A stretch of 64,000 bases of DNA from Bacteroidales bacterium UBA5536. Its GTDB lineage: Bacteria > Bacteroidota > Bacteroidia > Bacteroidales > F082. Below, in pieces: positions 1 to 9,177 of this stretch (the first letter of the stretch is position 1; each line of letters starts with the position of its first letter). The DNA lies in assembly GCA_002426795.1 (NCBI GenBank), contig DINQ01000016.1:201475-265474 (forward strand), in the 5' to 3' direction. Made by a program: the position numbers and the translations under genes. The notes under the pieces are model-generated. The model had not been told where the DNA came from, did not search any database, and saw only the letters and a program-made list of their open reading frames with translations.

Positions 1-1979
1 CAAACGTACGTACCACGCAGGCTGCACGTACTTCGCTCAACGCAGCCCTGAAAGTTGCATTCACTGGCGGGAGTGTGATGGGGATTGGTGTGGTAACGCT
101 GGGCTTGCTCGGGCTAAGTTTACTCTTTATCCTTTTCAGAAATATTGTAGGCGTAAACTGGTCGCTCGAAGTGATTCTGAACGTGCTGTCAGCCTTCTCA
201 TTGGGAGCATCCTCCATTGCGCTATTTGCCCGCGTGGGAGGAGGAATTTATACCAAAGCAGCTGATGTTGGCGCCGACCTGGTTGGAAAAGTAGAAGCCG
301 GAATTCCAGAGGATCATCATCTTAATCCTGCTACTATTGCCGATAATGTTGGCGATAATGTAGGTGATGTTGCTGGAATGGGTGCCGACCTTTTTGAATC
401 TTTTGTGGGCTCTATTATTGCAGCCATGGTTTTGGGTGCCGCGTTTACCGTTTTACCTGAAATTAAGGGATATTTCGATCTGGGGCCCGTTTTATTGCCT
501 CTTGCCATTGCTTCATTGGGAATTATCACAAGTATTGTTGGTACTTTTTTCATCAAAGTTACTGCAAAAGGAAATCCACAGTCTGCACTCAATCGCGGTG
601 AGTTTATCGCAACAGGGCTGATGCTGGTTTTGTCATTTTTCCTTATCAAATTATTCCTTCCCGAAAGTTGGCATTTTGTAAGAGTTGATGGCGTTGCGGT
701 TACTTATAGCTCACTTGGGGTGTTTTGGGCAACCATTGTCGGTCTGGTTGTGGGAACAGGAATCGGGAAAATTACAGAATATTACACAGGTACAGGCGGT
801 GCTCCTGTCCGTTCCATCGTTGAACAATCAAGAACTGGGGCAGCCACCAACATCATCGCCGGAATGGAAATTGGTATGAAATCAACGGCCTATCCTATCT
901 TGATGCTGGGTTTGGCTATTATTTTGTCATATCAATTTGCAGGGTTATACGGTATCGCAATAGCTGCTGTTTCCATGCTGGCAAACACGGGTATTCAGCT
1001 TGCCGTTGATGCCTACGGACCTATTGCGGACAATGCTGGTGGTATTGCCGAAATGTGCGAATTGCCCAAAGATGTCCGCAAAAGGACTGACAAACTGGAT
1101 GCTGTTGGCAATACCACAGCTGCCATCGGCAAAGGTTTTGCCATTGCATCTGCTACATTAACGGCTTTGGCACTGTTTTCTGCTTTTATGTCGCAGGCCA
1201 ATATTATAACCATTGATATATCAAAACCTTCCATTATGGCAGGTTTGCTCATCGGCGGGATGTTACCTTATTTGTTTTCTTCAATGGCGATGGGTGCAGT
1301 GGGTCGAGCAGCCAAAAAAATGATTACGGAAGTTAGGAGGCAGTTCCGCGAAATTCCTGAACTGACCAATGCACTGGCTATTATGAAGAAATATGATGGC
1401 GACATGGACAAGCTGACCGACGAAGAACATGAGGTGATGCACAAAGCTGAAAGATCGGCCGAATACGAAAAATGTGTGGCAATTTCAACAGAGGCATCAC
1501 TCAAGGAAATGGTATTGCCAGGATTGCTGGCCATTATTGCTCCGGCAGTTGTTGGATTTACAGGAGGTGCCGAAATGTTGGGAGGCATGCTGGCCGGAGT
1601 TACCGCTTCGGGGGTGTTGCTGGCGATTTACCAGTCGAATGCTGGCGGGGCCTGGGACAATGCCAAGAAAATGGTTGAAGAAGGCGTCATTCACGAGGAA
1701 GTGCTGTATGGAAAAGGCAGTGATTCGCACAAGGCAACCGTTGTTGGTGATACTGTTGGAGACCCTTTCAAGGACACAAGCGGACCTTCGCTCAATATCC
1801 TCCTGAAATTGATGTCGGTTGTGGCACTCGTCATTGCACCTTCTATTGCTGTTGAAATTCAAAGGCCTGAAAACGATGATGAATTACAACTTAAACGCAA
1901 GGTTGAAAATGCATTACCCAATGACAAACAACCTGTAGATGAGGATGCAACAGCTCATTGGTATGATATTTTCAACTAG
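1..1979 (+). CDS. hppA: Membrane-bound ion-translocating pyrophosphatase, 5' truncated
   Basis: Hydrolyses cytoplasmic pyrophosphate and pumps Na+ and/or H+ across the inner membrane. The reading frame is open from base 3, and family-like residues (NVRTTQAARTSLNAALK) lie before the first ATG at 75, so the true start is upstream of the window. Visible hallmarks are the pyrophosphate-binding DVGADLVGKVE loop, the acidic NPATIADNVGDNVGDVAG segment and many hydrophobic helices. The GNTTAAIGKG segment has Ala where K+-independent enzymes have Lys, which by established family rules indicates the K+-dependent subfamily, whose members often pump Na+. The transported ion itself is an inference. A strong terminator follows at 2004. 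Confidence 0.97.
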   Translation, partial: NVRTTQAARTSLNAALKVAFTGGSVMGIGVVTLGLLGLSLLFILFRNIVGVNWSLEVILNVLSAFSLGASSIALFARVGGGIYTKAADVGADLVGKVEAGIPEDHHLNPATIADNVGDNVGDVAGMGADLFESFVGSIIAAMVLGAAFTVLPEIKGYFDLGPVLLPLAIASLGIITSIVGTFFIKVTAKGNPQSALNRGEFIATGLMLVLSFFLIKLFLPESWHFVRVDGVAVTYSSLGVFWATIVGLVVGTGIGKITEYYTGTGGAPVRSIVEQSRTGAATNIIAGMEIGMKSTAYPILMLGLAIILSYQFAGLYGIAIAAVSMLANTGIQLAVDAYGPIADNAGGIAEMCELPKDVRKRTDKLDAVGNTTAAIGKGFAIASATLTALALFSAFMSQANIITIDISKPSIMAGLLIGGMLPYLFSSMAMGAVGRAAKKMITEVRRQFREIPELTNALAIMKKYDGDMDKLTDEEHEVMHKAERSAEYEKCVAISTEASLKEMVLPGLLAIIAPAVVGFTGGAEMLGGMLAGVTASGVLLAIYQSNAGGAWDNAKKMVEEGVIHEEVLYGKGSDSHKATVVGDTVGDPFKDTSGPSLNILLKLMSVVALVIAPSIAVEIQRPENDDELQLKRKVENALPNDKQPVDEDATAHWYDIFN

Positions 1980-2003
1980 ATAGATTCATAAACCTTATGT
2001 GAT

Positions 2004-2039
2004 GAAGGCCGCAAGTATCTATTTGCGGCCTTCTTTTTC
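2004..2039 (+). terminator. Rho-independent terminator after hppA
   Basis: An 11-bp perfect stem (GAAGGCCGCAA at 2004-2014 with TTGCGGCCTTC at 2023-2033) is followed by a T-rich tract. It separates hppA from gcvP. Confidence 0.85.
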
Positions 2040-2143
2040 TTCATTTCCCCAACAAATATTTCCCCGGAAATTTCTTGAACTTTAAGTCTGTTAATTTGTT
2101 AACAATAAATCGGTAAAAACAAAGAAAATAGGTAAACAATTTC

Positions 2144-2151
2144 TACCTTTG
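2144..2151 (+). promoter_or_regulatory. -7 promoter element of gcvP (TACCTTTG)
   Basis: Exact match to the Bacteroidota -7 consensus TAnnTTTG, 83 bases before the gcvP start. No convincing -33 box is visible. The predicted 5' leader is about 80 nt, and I see no glycine-riboswitch-like structure in it. Confidence 0.55.
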
Positions 2152-2234
2152 CGCCGAAAATTTGTTGGTATAAGAAACAGATCATTGAAATTTTCAGCCA
2201 GTTCAAAAACGCTTAAATAAAAGTCTTTAATATT

Positions 2235-5123
2235 ATGATTAGCAACAACTTTGTTCAACGACACATTGGCCCTACACCTAAAGACATTCAGGAAATGACC
2301 CAACAAATCGGAGTTGGTTCTCTGGATGAATTGATTGATCAAATCGTACCTGATACCATCAGGCTGAAAAGCAAACTGACTATTGGCGCAGGCATGAGTG
2401 AGTACGATTATTTGAGTCACCTTAGAGATATTGGGCGGAAGAACAAACTATTCAAGAGCTATATTGGCCTCGGCTACTACAATACAATTACACCAGGTGT
2501 AATCACCCGCAACGTGCTTGAAAATGCAGGTTGGTATACCGCCTATACGCCTTACCAGGCTGAAATTAGTCAGGGTAGGCTAGAAGCTTTGCTCAACTTC
2601 CAGACAATGGTAAGCGACCTCACCGCATTACCAATTGCCAATGCTTCTCTTCTAGATGAGGCAACAGCAGCTGCAGAAGCGATGATTATGTTCTTTAATG
2701 CTCGTTCGCGTACTCAGGCCAAGGCCGGGGTGATTAAATTCTTTGTCTCGGATGGAGTTTTCCCGCAGACGCTCGACGTGATCAAAACACGCGCACTGCC
2801 TCTGGGAATTGAGGTTGTTCAGGGATCATTGGATACCATGGACCAAAACGATGGTTATTTTGGAGTGTTGTTGCAGTATCCTGATCAGTATGGACAAATT
2901 TATGACAACCGTGATAAAGTAGCTCAGCTCAAAACAAATGAAATTCAGGTAGCTGTTGCAGCCGACATACTCAGCCTTGCTTTGCTGACACCTCCCGGAG
3001 AATGGGGCGCAGATGCAGTAGTTGGGACAACCCAAAGATTTGGCATTCCAATGGGTTTTGGCGGACCGCATGCTGGCTATTTTGCTACTAAAGAATCGTA
3101 TAAAAGAAATATTCCGGGAAGAATTATTGGAGTTTCGAAAGATGTTAACGGACAAAAAGCATTGCGCATGGCTTTGCAAACCCGTGAGCAGCACATCAAA
3201 CGCGAGAAAGCGACTTCAAATATATGTACGGCCCAAGCCCTGCTGGCCTCGATGGCTGGATTCTATGCCACTTTCCATGGTCCGGAGGGGATTAAAAAGA
3301 TAGCGCAGCATATCCACATTTTAACAAATGTCCTCAACAGCGAGATGGCCGGCTCTGGCGTTAAACAACTGAATACCGCTTTCTTTGATACTTTGCGTTT
3401 TGAAATACCTTCATCAGTAAAAATGGAGGATATTCAACGTCTTTCAATTACTAATCAAATGAATTTCAGGTATATAAATGAGAAGGAATTTGGTATTAGC
3501 CTCGATGAAACTGTCAGTCTCGACGATATCAATCAGATTCTAAATATCGTTTATAAAGCAGTCGGAAAGACAAGAACGAACTTTGTCTGCGACCCTGAGG
3601 TATGTGGAAAAATGAATGCCATTCCTGAAACCTTGAAACGCACTTCAGCATTCCTGACGCATCCTGTATTTAACAGTTATCAGTCAGAAACCGACATGAT
3701 GCGCTACCTGAAAAAGCTCGAAAACAGAGATCTGGCCCTCAATCGCACCATGATTCCATTGGGGTCATGTACCATGAAACTGAATGCAGCTGCAGAGCTG
3801 TTTTCGCTGAGCTGGCCTGAGTTTGCTGCCTTGCATCCATTTGTTCCAGCTGATCAGGCAGAAGGATACCTGGAACTAATTCAAACGCTTGAGAAGGATC
3901 TTTGTGAAATTACCGGTTTTGCTGCCATGTCGTTTCAACCGAATTCAGGGGCAAGTGGCGAATATACTGGTTTGCTTGTTATCAGGGCTTACCTGCATGC
4001 AAAAGGTGAGTCTCACCGCAACCTCTGTCTTATTCCGTCTTCAGCGCACGGGACCAATCCGGCCAGCGCTGTGATGGCTGGCATGGAGGTGATGGTTGTG
4101 AAATGTGATCAGGATGGAAATGTGGATCAGGAAGACTTGAAACAAAAAGCCGAGGCCAACAAAGACCGTCTGGCTGCACTCATGGTCACTTATCCTTCAA
4201 CACATGGAGTTTATGAAACTGGAATTAGAAGAATTGTTGAAATCATCCATGAAAATGGTGGTCAGGTTTATATGGATGGTGCCAACATGAATGCTCAGGT
4301 AGGACTGACAAGTCCAGGTTTCATAGGTGCTGATGTTTGTCACCTCAACCTACACAAAACATTTGCTATTCCTCACGGAGGCGGCGGACCAGGTGTTGGT
4401 CCGATCGGTGTTGCAGCCCATTTGGCGCCTTTCTTGCCGGGTCATAGAATCGTTAAAACAGGTGGTACAGAAGCCATAACTGCAGTATCAGCAGCCCCTT
4501 TTGGAAGCGCCATGATCCTGCCCATCTCTTATGGATATATCAAATTGCTGGGTGCAGACGGTCTCACTTTATCGACTAAAATTGCTGTGCTAAACGCCAA
4601 TTACCTGAAAGAAAAATTGAAAAATCACTATCCGATTCTTTACACCGGCAACAAGGGGCATGTTGCACATGAAATGATACTTGATTGCAACCATTTCAGC
4701 AAAACTACCGGTCTCACAGTGGTTGATATCGCGAAGCGATTGATGGATTATGGCTTTCATGCGCCCACCGTGGCTTTTCCGGTACACGGAACCCTTATGG
4801 TTGAGCCCACAGAAAGCGAACCACTTGCTGAACTGAATCGTTTTGTGGATGCTATGGTGGCTATCAGAAATGAGATTGCCGAAATTGAAAATGGATTGGC
4901 TGAAGTGGGGAATAATGTAATTACACATGCACCTCATACAGCTGAAATGCTGATTAATTCTGAATGGGAATTTCCATATTCTCGTGAAAAAGCAGCTTTC
5001 CCAATAAAAAATGAAGTGGCCGACAAGTATTTTCCACCTGTTTCACGGATTGATGATGCATTTGGTGACAGAAACCTTGTTTGCACTTGCGCGCCCATTG
5101 AAGCTTACGCAGAGGCAGAATAA
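2235..5123 (+). CDS. gcvP: Glycine dehydrogenase (decarboxylating), P protein
   Basis: The PLP-dependent P protein of the glycine cleavage system decarboxylates glycine and passes the aminomethyl group to the lipoyl-H protein. At 962 residues this is the single-chain fused form (homologous N and C halves) rather than the split two-subunit form. The PLP lysine is K708 in HLNLHKTFAIPHGGGGPG, and the glycine-rich tail of that motif is intact. The N-terminus (NNFVQRHIGP) matches family starts, which supports the ATG at 2235. The H, T and L proteins are not next to it, so it is encoded apart from its partners. A terminator follows immediately. Confidence 0.98.
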   Translation: MISNNFVQRHIGPTPKDIQEMTQQIGVGSLDELIDQIVPDTIRLKSKLTIGAGMSEYDYLSHLRDIGRKNKLFKSYIGLGYYNTITPGVITRNVLENAGWYTAYTPYQAEISQGRLEALLNFQTMVSDLTALPIANASLLDEATAAAEAMIMFFNARSRTQAKAGVIKFFVSDGVFPQTLDVIKTRALPLGIEVVQGSLDTMDQNDGYFGVLLQYPDQYGQIYDNRDKVAQLKTNEIQVAVAADILSLALLTPPGEWGADAVVGTTQRFGIPMGFGGPHAGYFATKESYKRNIPGRIIGVSKDVNGQKALRMALQTREQHIKREKATSNICTAQALLASMAGFYATFHGPEGIKKIAQHIHILTNVLNSEMAGSGVKQLNTAFFDTLRFEIPSSVKMEDIQRLSITNQMNFRYINEKEFGISLDETVSLDDINQILNIVYKAVGKTRTNFVCDPEVCGKMNAIPETLKRTSAFLTHPVFNSYQSETDMMRYLKKLENRDLALNRTMIPLGSCTMKLNAAAELFSLSWPEFAALHPFVPADQAEGYLELIQTLEKDLCEITGFAAMSFQPNSGASGEYTGLLVIRAYLHAKGESHRNLCLIPSSAHGTNPASAVMAGMEVMVVKCDQDGNVDQEDLKQKAEANKDRLAALMVTYPSTHGVYETGIRRIVEIIHENGGQVYMDGANMNAQVGLTSPGFIGADVCHLNLHKTFAIPHGGGGPGVGPIGVAAHLAPFLPGHRIVKTGGTEAITAVSAAPFGSAMILPISYGYIKLLGADGLTLSTKIAVLNANYLKEKLKNHYPILYTGNKGHVAHEMILDCNHFSKTTGLTVVDIAKRLMDYGFHAPTVAFPVHGTLMVEPTESEPLAELNRFVDAMVAIRNEIAEIENGLAEVGNNVITHAPHTAEMLINSEWEFPYSREKAAFPIKNEVADKYFPPVSRIDDAFGDRNLVCTCAPIEAYAEAE

Positions 5124-5140
5124 TTCAATATTAAATGCAA

Positions 5141-5169
5141 AAAAAATCCGGCTTTTGGCCGGATTTTTT
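5141..5169. terminator. Bidirectional terminator between gcvP and the gamma-lyase-type gene
   Basis: Stem TCCGGC (5147-5152) with GCCGGA (5158-5163), flanked by an A-run on the left and a T-run on the right, so it can work on both strands. The convergent gene ends at 5179. Confidence 0.85.
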
Positions 5170-5178
5170 ATGTTTCTT

Positions 5179-6372
5179 CTATTCCATTTGACTCAGGCAG
5201 TGTTTTATTCTTTGCCAGGTTCCTTCTATGTCATGGTCGAGCCCAACGCTAAAACGTACCAGCCCTTCTGAAAGTCCCATTCTTCTTTGGATATCTTCGG
5301 GCACTTCAGATGAGGTGCTTTTGCCGCTGTTGCTGAAAAGTGTTTTGAAATAGCCCAGACTAACAGCCAGATAGCCAACATCCTCCAGTTCCATCAGTTC
5401 CATCAGCTTGCTGGCACGCTCTGCAGTTTCCATATCGATGGAGATCATTCCGCCAAAACCGAAATCGGGATGCATCATCTTTTTCAATACTTCATGCCCC
5501 TTGTGATCAGCCATGCCGGGATAGTTAAACTTCAATCCGGCTTCAGTAAATTTATTGGCAAGATACATGGCATTGTAACTGTGCTGCTTCATACGGATAT
5601 GCAATGTATGCAGGTTTTTTAGAATGCTTGAACTTCTGAAAGGATCGAGTACCGGCCCCAGGAGCATCGCAGTTCCGTTGTTGACATCAATAAGGCTGTT
5701 AATGAACTCATTAGATGCACAAATAGCTCCGGCAACACAGTCATTTTTACCATTGATAAACTTTGTCATGCTATACACAACAACATCTGCACCATGCCGG
5801 AAAGGTGCAACAATCATGGGCGTGAAGGTGTTATCTACAACCAGTTTGATGTCGCCTTTTAAAGCGATGGCTTTCAACGCAGGAAGATCGCTGATTTGGA
5901 GCAATGGATTCGTAACTGTTTCGGTATAAATGACTTTGGTGTTTGGGCGGATAGCTTCCTCTACTGCTTTAAGATCAGTGATGTCAACAAAGGTCACACC
6001 GATATTGAAGCGTGGCAACCAGTTTTGCATGAATGCGAAAGTGCCTCCATAGGTTGTCATACTCGAAACAATATGATCGCCACTTTTACACAGCTGCAAT
6101 AGGGCGGTAGTAATGGCACTCATTCCACTACCGGTAACCCAGCCGGCTTCTGTGCCTTCCATGGCAGCCAGTGCATCGGCAAGGTATTTATTGCTTGGAT
6201 TCCAATGCCTGGAATACAGAAAACAGCCTTCAGCTTCACCGTGAAAAGTGTCGCTCATGGTTTTAGCCTGCATAAAAGTGAAAGTTGCCGAGTCAGTAAC
6301 AGAGGGATTTACATCTCCAAACTCGCCAAATTGTTGAAGATTTTGAATGTTCGTTGCCGGATCGAATTTCAT
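5179..6372 (-). CDS. PLP-dependent Cys/Met metabolism enzyme (gamma-lyase/gamma-synthase type)
   Basis: Fold-type I PLP enzyme of the trans-sulfuration family (methionine gamma-lyase, cystathionine gamma-lyase/synthase, O-acetylhomoserine sulfhydrylase). Visible features are the cofactor-phosphate YSR motif (53-55), the PLP-ring Asp near D180 and the Schiff-base lysine K204 in SMTKFINGKND. The segment TYGGTFAF has Gly110 where classical methionine gamma-lyases have the catalytic Cys116, so the reaction cannot be fixed from sequence. It is transcribed divergently from an Lrp/AsnC gene, an arrangement like the mdeR-mdeA methionine gamma-lyase locus of Pseudomonas. That makes a sulfur amino-acid catabolic role attractive but unproven. 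Start: ATG at 6372, 25 bases downstream of an exact -7 element. Confidence 0.85.
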   Translation of the reverse strand: MKFDPATNIQNLQQFGEFGDVNPSVTDSATFTFMQAKTMSDTFHGEAEGCFLYSRHWNPSNKYLADALAAMEGTEAGWVTGSGMSAITTALLQLCKSGDHIVSSMTTYGGTFAFMQNWLPRFNIGVTFVDITDLKAVEEAIRPNTKVIYTETVTNPLLQISDLPALKAIALKGDIKLVVDNTFTPMIVAPFRHGADVVVYSMTKFINGKNDCVAGAICASNEFINSLIDVNNGTAMLLGPVLDPFRSSSILKNLHTLHIRMKQHSYNAMYLANKFTEAGLKFNYPGMADHKGHEVLKKMMHPDFGFGGMISIDMETAERASKLMELMELEDVGYLAVSLGYFKTLFSNSGKSTSSEVPEDIQRRMGLSEGLVRFSVGLDHDIEGTWQRIKHCLSQME

Positions 6373-6397
6373 AGGACAAATTATTTTTGGTTTGTTA

Positions 6398-6405
6398 CAA
6401 AATTA
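6398..6405 (-). promoter_or_regulatory. -7 promoter element of the gamma-lyase-type gene (TAATTTTG)
   Basis: Exact TAnnTTTG on the minus strand, 25 bases before the ATG at 6372. It lies in the AT-rich 159-bp divergent intergenic region, where the neighbouring Lrp-type regulator would be expected to bind. Confidence 0.55.
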
Positions 6406-6488
6406 GCAGATTTGCTGAATAGTAGTTGATATTTATATGAAATGTAACATAAAGTCTAATATTAATTTAAAATTGAAAGTAAATGCAT

Positions 6489-6496
6489 ATTTTTGT
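6489..6496 (+). promoter_or_regulatory. -7 promoter element of the Lrp gene (TATTTTTG)
   Basis: Exact TAnnTTTG on the plus strand, 35 bases before the regulator start. It faces away from the gamma-lyase promoter across about 85 bp of AT-rich DNA. Confidence 0.5.
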
Positions 6497-6531
6497 AAAA
6501 AATATCTAAATATTTTACTTAAATCCTATAC

Positions 6532-6996
6532 ATGAGCTTTCATCTTGATAGTTTAGACAAACGAATTTTGGCCATTTTGATGGAGGATGCCCGCACACCG
6601 TTCGTGGAAGTTGCAAGACGTTGTCGTGTTTCCGGAGCTGCCATTCATCAACGTGTGCAAAAAATGGCCGAGGAGGGCGTGATAGCTGGTTCACGTTTTC
6701 AGCTTGATCCCAAAGGCCTTGGTCTCATGACTTGCGCTTTCATTGGGATACAGGTAAATCTGGTTTCCACAACTACCCATGATGAAGTTTTTGAGCGCAT
6801 CAAAAAGATTCCAGAAATTGTTGAATGTCATCATATTAGCGGGAAATACTCTTTATTGGTCAAACTATATACCCAAAATAACGAGCATCTAAAGAAAGTG
6901 ATTGTCGAGCAAATACAATCCATTCCGGAGATTACTTTCACCGAAACCTTTATTTCTCTGGAAGCCGGTTTTGAGCGGGGATTGCCTGTTTTGTAG
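6532..6996 (+). CDS. Lrp/AsnC family transcriptional regulator
   Basis: 154-residue feast/famine regulator. Residues ~1-60 hold the AsnC-type winged helix-turn-helix (LDKRILAILMEDARTPFVEV and the following CRVSGAAIHQRVQKM recognition region). Residues ~65-150 form the RAM/AsnC ligand-binding and oligomerisation domain (VECHHISGKYSLLVKL). Such proteins sense amino acids and control nearby catabolic genes. The divergent PLP sulfur amino-acid enzyme is the obvious candidate target, an inference from position. Full length, with no anomalies. Confidence 0.93.
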   Translation: MSFHLDSLDKRILAILMEDARTPFVEVARRCRVSGAAIHQRVQKMAEEGVIAGSRFQLDPKGLGLMTCAFIGIQVNLVSTTTHDEVFERIKKIPEIVECHHISGKYSLLVKLYTQNNEHLKKVIVEQIQSIPEITFTETFISLEAGFERGLPVL

Positions 6997-7057
6997 CGTT
7001 TTTTTTACAGCTCTTTCGCTTGTTTTCTGTATCTTCACACCCTTTTAAAACTGGATT

Positions 7058-8887
7058 ATGCGTACCTTGTTGGTAAGTGCTATTTTGTTGATATTTATTT
7101 GCATACAGCTGATACGTGGTGCTGATGGCAAACAAATTATTGATGGAGACGGAAGTGGGTACTATGCCTACCTGACGACGGTTTTCGTTTACAAGACGAC
7201 AGATTTCACCAAGGTTTATGAGTACGAGAAATCGCGCCGTGGCCTTGATTATATGGGTCACTATTTCCACGATTATCATGGCAAAAAAGTGAACAAATAT
7301 TATCTGGGATCTGCCCTGCTAATGCTTCCTTTTTTTCTGATGGCCTGGCTGTATTCGTTAATTGCATTTCTTCCGCTTGATGGATATAATATCATTTTTC
7401 AATATGCGGCAGCACTGGCAGGAGCAGCTTATCTGGCTGTTGGGTTGATATTTACGAATAAGTTACTCAAAAGCTTTGGTATCAGCAATGGGATGAGCTT
7501 GCTGGTGATTTTGGCGCTGATGTTTGGGACAAACCTGTTTTTTTATGCATTCTTGCATCCAACGCATTCGCATATTTATTCGTTTGCTGCTGTTTCAGTA
7601 TTGTTATATGTTGTCAGAATGTACTTTAACACAGGCAAACAGCGATACATCTGGTTTTCGGCAATTGCGTTGGGTTTGGTAGGTCTCATCCGGCCAACAA
7701 ATCTTGTTATTTTTGCTGTAATACCTTTCTTTGCTGGTCGTGCTGAAGTTTTTTGGTTACGTTTCAGGGAGCTTTTCAGCAAACCTTCGCGTTGGATATT
7801 TGCTATTGCACTTTTCTTTTTGGTGTTTTTTATCCAGTTGCTTTTCAATTATATCCAGACTGGAGAATTAATCCTTTACACCTACCGGAACGAAGGTTTT
7901 CATTTTTTGGAACCCGCCATCTTTTCTTTCTTGTTTAGCTATCGCAAAGGATTTTTCGTTTACACACCATTGATGTTACTGACTTTTTCAGGACTTGTGG
8001 TTTTGTTTCGGAGTTCGCGCTATCAGTTTTACTGGATAACAGGATTTTTGCTGCTATTGATTTACATGCTTTCATCCTGGTGGAATTGGTTTTTTGGCGA
8101 CAGTTTTGGAATGCGTTCGATGATCGATTTTTATCCTTTGCTGGCCGTGCTTATTGCGCTTGGATGCACTTCTATTTGGAAGATTACTGGAGGAAAGATT
8201 TTTCTCATCCTATTTTTGCTCTTGGTTGTTCCGCTTAATCTCATTCAGGTTTACCAGTATCAGAGGGGAATATTACATCCCGATTCAATGGACAAGGACA
8301 AATATTGGCATGTTTTTTTAAAGACAGCTGATCGATACCGCAATATTTTTGGTGGATACCCTGAACCCATTTTTTCCTCGCTCAACACCTATAAAACCTT
8401 GGATTTTTTTACCGATATGGAATCTCCATCGGGTGTCTGGACAAATAATGGTATTGAGATTTCCGGAGAATCGTATTCTGGCATGCGAATGGCAAAACTG
8501 GGTCCTTCAGTTGAATTTAGTCCGACTTTGGTTTTGAAAACTGATCTGTTGCGGCCTACAACTGGAAGTATTTATGTATCATCAAACGTGATGTACCGCG
8601 AATTGAGCCCGAATGCTGCAGGCAAAGCTTTGTTGGTTTATGCTGCAACCAATAAACAGAATCAGTTGATGTTTTACAAAACATTAAAACTAAAGCAGCT
8701 CCCCGACGAGCAGACCAACCGGTGGAGAAATGCAAGTTTTGGCATGAAGGTTCCCGCCTGGACTGATGATCTTGCCCAGGTGAAAGTGTATATTTGGAAT
8801 CCCGACAAGCAGGCTTTTCAACTTGATGACTTCTCAGTCAGTTTCTATCTTAAACCAAAAACAAATCAACCAGATGAAACCCCTTGA
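7058..8887 (+). CDS. Polytopic membrane protein, GT-C (family 39-like) glycosyltransferase candidate
   Basis: 609 residues: about ten or more hydrophobic helices from the N-terminus to residue ~400, then a non-membrane C-terminal region of ~200 residues that looks beta-rich. After the first helix comes a luminal loop with an acidic GDGSGYYAYL segment, resembling the catalytic Asp loop of GT-C enzymes, which transfer sugars from polyprenyl-phosphate donors outside the inner membrane. Family assignment rests on topology and this loop only; substrate unknown. The C-terminal segment (VWTNNGIEISGES onward) resembles a jelly-roll carbohydrate-binding fold, again an inference. The downstream DUF5522 gene overlaps its end by 14 bases. 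Confidence 0.65.
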   Translation: MRTLLVSAILLIFICIQLIRGADGKQIIDGDGSGYYAYLTTVFVYKTTDFTKVYEYEKSRRGLDYMGHYFHDYHGKKVNKYYLGSALLMLPFFLMAWLYSLIAFLPLDGYNIIFQYAAALAGAAYLAVGLIFTNKLLKSFGISNGMSLLVILALMFGTNLFFYAFLHPTHSHIYSFAAVSVLLYVVRMYFNTGKQRYIWFSAIALGLVGLIRPTNLVIFAVIPFFAGRAEVFWLRFRELFSKPSRWIFAIALFFLVFFIQLLFNYIQTGELILYTYRNEGFHFLEPAIFSFLFSYRKGFFVYTPLMLLTFSGLVVLFRSSRYQFYWITGFLLLLIYMLSSWWNWFFGDSFGMRSMIDFYPLLAVLIALGCTSIWKITGGKIFLILFLLLVVPLNLIQVYQYQRGILHPDSMDKDKYWHVFLKTADRYRNIFGGYPEPIFSSLNTYKTLDFFTDMESPSGVWTNNGIEISGESYSGMRMAKLGPSVEFSPTLVLKTDLLRPTTGSIYVSSNVMYRELSPNAAGKALLVYAATNKQNQLMFYKTLKLKQLPDEQTNRWRNASFGMKVPAWTDDLAQVKVYIWNPDKQAFQLDDFSVSFYLKPKTNQPDETP

Positions 8888-9077
8888 TGATCGATTTTAT
8901 AAATTCAACAATAACCTGGTCGAAGGTGAAGATTATTATCTGGAAAATGGGTTTCGTGTGATGACCACAAAATTCCTGACAAAACGCGGTTATTGCTGTG
9001 GCAATGGCTGCCGCCACTGCCCCTATCATCCAAAGCACATCAAAGGAAACAGGAACCTTGCTGAATCGGCAACATGA
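8874..9077 (+). CDS. DUF5522 small cysteine-rich protein
   Basis: 67 residues with the family pattern EDYYLENGFRVMTTKFLTK followed by the cysteine cluster GYCCGNGCRHCPY, a likely metal-binding site. Function unknown. An upstream in-frame start at 8823 exists, but family members begin close to MKPLDDRF, so I use the ATG at 8874. This start overlaps the preceding gene by 14 bases, suggesting translational coupling. Confidence 0.85.
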   Translation: MKPLDDRFYKFNNNLVEGEDYYLENGFRVMTTKFLTKRGYCCGNGCRHCPYHPKHIKGNRNLAESAT

Positions 9078-9177
9078 ACTGAATCAAGTGCTATGATTAA
9101 ACTATTGGGCAACTGCTTAATTTCGTTCAAGCTGAAAAATATGTACTTTTACAACTTTCACAGTTAAAAACTGAAGA

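Noticed and set aside
2152..2234. Glycine riboswitch in the gcvP leader
   Set aside because: The leader is only ~80 nt and lacks the paired, GC-rich aptamer helices expected for a glycine riboswitch.
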